DNA of 7,694 nucleotides, taken from the NCBI GenBank assembly GCA_041565695.1, contig JBFGUI010000190.1, positions 1 to 7,694 of the forward strand. Direction: 5' to 3'. The position numbers were made by a program, and so were the translations under genes. Source of the stretch: Pelagibius sp041565695 (lineage in GTDB: Bacteria > Pseudomonadota > Alphaproteobacteria > Kiloniellales > Kiloniellaceae). Of this stretch, positions 7,284-7,694 are shown piece after piece (positions within the stretch are counted from its first letter, which is position 1; every line of letters starts with the position of its first letter). The notes under the pieces were generated by a model. It searched no databases. It saw nothing but the letters and a program-made list of their open reading frames with translations, and was not told the origin of the DNA.

Positions 7284-7304
7284 GCGGCGCCGTCCTGGCG
7301 CCGC
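7284..7304 (-). other. GC-rich hairpin between flgC and fliE
   Basis: GCGGCGCC (7284-7291) and GGCGCCGC (7297-7304) form a perfect 8-bp stem with a 5-base loop in the 96-base gap after the flgC stop. No U-run follows on the minus strand, so it is not a standard terminator. It may protect or process the message between rod genes, or slightly attenuate transcription. The rest of the gap holds the small stem at 7239-7260 and the fliE ribosome site. Confidence 0.45.
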
Positions 7305-7322
7305 ACAAAGGTTCAGCGCCGT

Positions 7323-7694
7323 CTAGCGCAGGATATCGATGGTCTTCTGCAGCATGGAGCGCGACGATTCGATGACCTTGAGATTGGCCTCGTAGCTGCG
7401 CTGCGCCTCGCGCAGGTCCGCCATCTCCATGAGAGAGTTGACGTTGGGGGTCAGAACATAACCCTCCTCGTCGGCGGCCGGGTGGCCGGGCTCGTAGCGC
7501 CGGCTGAACGCGCTGCGGTCGGCGACGATGGAATCGACGCGCACCGTCTCGACGCCCAGCGAGCGGTCGAGCTCGTTGTCGAAGGTGACCAGCTTGCGCC
7601 GGTAGGGCTCGCCGCCCGGCGTCTGCGCCGTGGAGTTGGCGTTGGCGATGTTCTCCGCGATGACGCGCAGCCGCGTACCCTGGGCGCGCATGCC
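7323..7694 (-). CDS. flgC: Flagellar basal-body rod protein FlgC, 5' end cut off
   Basis: The C-terminal 123 residues of FlgC, a proximal rod protein exported by the flagellar type III system. The visible part starts at Gly-Met-Arg-Ala-Gln; in FlgC this lies a little inside the N-terminus (usually ...SGMRAQ), so the Met at 7691-7689 is internal and the true start lies beyond the right edge. The rod-family motif VIAENIANANST (10-21 counted from that Met) is present, followed by EPYRRKLVTF. The end has GYVLTPNVNSLMEMADLREAQRSYEANLKVIESSRSMLQKTIDILR, the C-terminal helix typical of rod and hook proteins. The stop TAG is at 7325-7323. It is the first visible gene of the run; flgB would be expected just outside. 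Confidence 0.97.
   Translation of the reverse strand, partial: GMRAQGTRLRVIAENIANANSTAQTPGGEPYRRKLVTFDNELDRSLGVETVRVDSIVADRSAFSRRYEPGHPAADEEGYVLTPNVNSLMEMADLREAQRSYEANLKVIESSRSMLQKTIDILR

Overview
The window looks like chromosomal DNA from a GC-rich alphaproteobacterium. The signs are a CckA-type hybrid histidine kinase (with the CckA-like FISGYAEDSFRKRV stretch in its receiver), an IalB-family secreted protein, the flagellar order flgC-fliE-fliQ-fliR-flhB, and an alphaproteobacterial-type SOS box (GTTC-N7-GTTC class) upstream of recA. A free-living, motile member of Rhodospirillales or a neighbouring order is plausible, but the order is inferred. No mobile element, tRNA, rRNA or CRISPR array was seen.

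Layout. Two plus-strand genes lie at the left: the 3' part of an IalB-family gene (to 374) and a small FlK-like hotdog thioesterase (465-878). They converge on recA (966-2051, minus). A strong hairpin at 901-925, with a U-rich tail in the recA direction, separates them. Everything from recA to the right edge is on the minus strand. In transcription order this is flgC (runs off the right edge), fliE, fliQ, fliR, flhB, then cckA, then recA. The flagellar genes are closely packed (gaps of 96, 48, 13-18 and 9 bases) and probably form one operon. The 137-base flhB-cckA gap and the 179-base cckA-recA gap each carry regulatory-looking sequence.

How the genes fit together. FlgC and FliE build the proximal rod and the rod/MS-ring junction. 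FliQ, FliR and FlhB are membrane parts of the flagellar type III export gate. CckA tops the CckA-ChpT-CtrA phosphorelay, which controls cell cycle and/or motility genes in alphaproteobacteria, so its place next to flagellar genes makes sense. RecA handles recombination and SOS induction and has its own promoter region.

Most of the window is ordinary, well-conserved chromosome, and I see no evidence of a wholly new system. The points most worth a second look are a perfect 15-bp inverted repeat carrying SOS half-sites in the recA promoter, a CckA with one N-terminal membrane segment and three PAS-like regions whose upstream extension is ruled out by an in-frame stop, and a TTAA-N6-TTAA element in front of cckA that resembles a CtrA site with non-canonical spacing.
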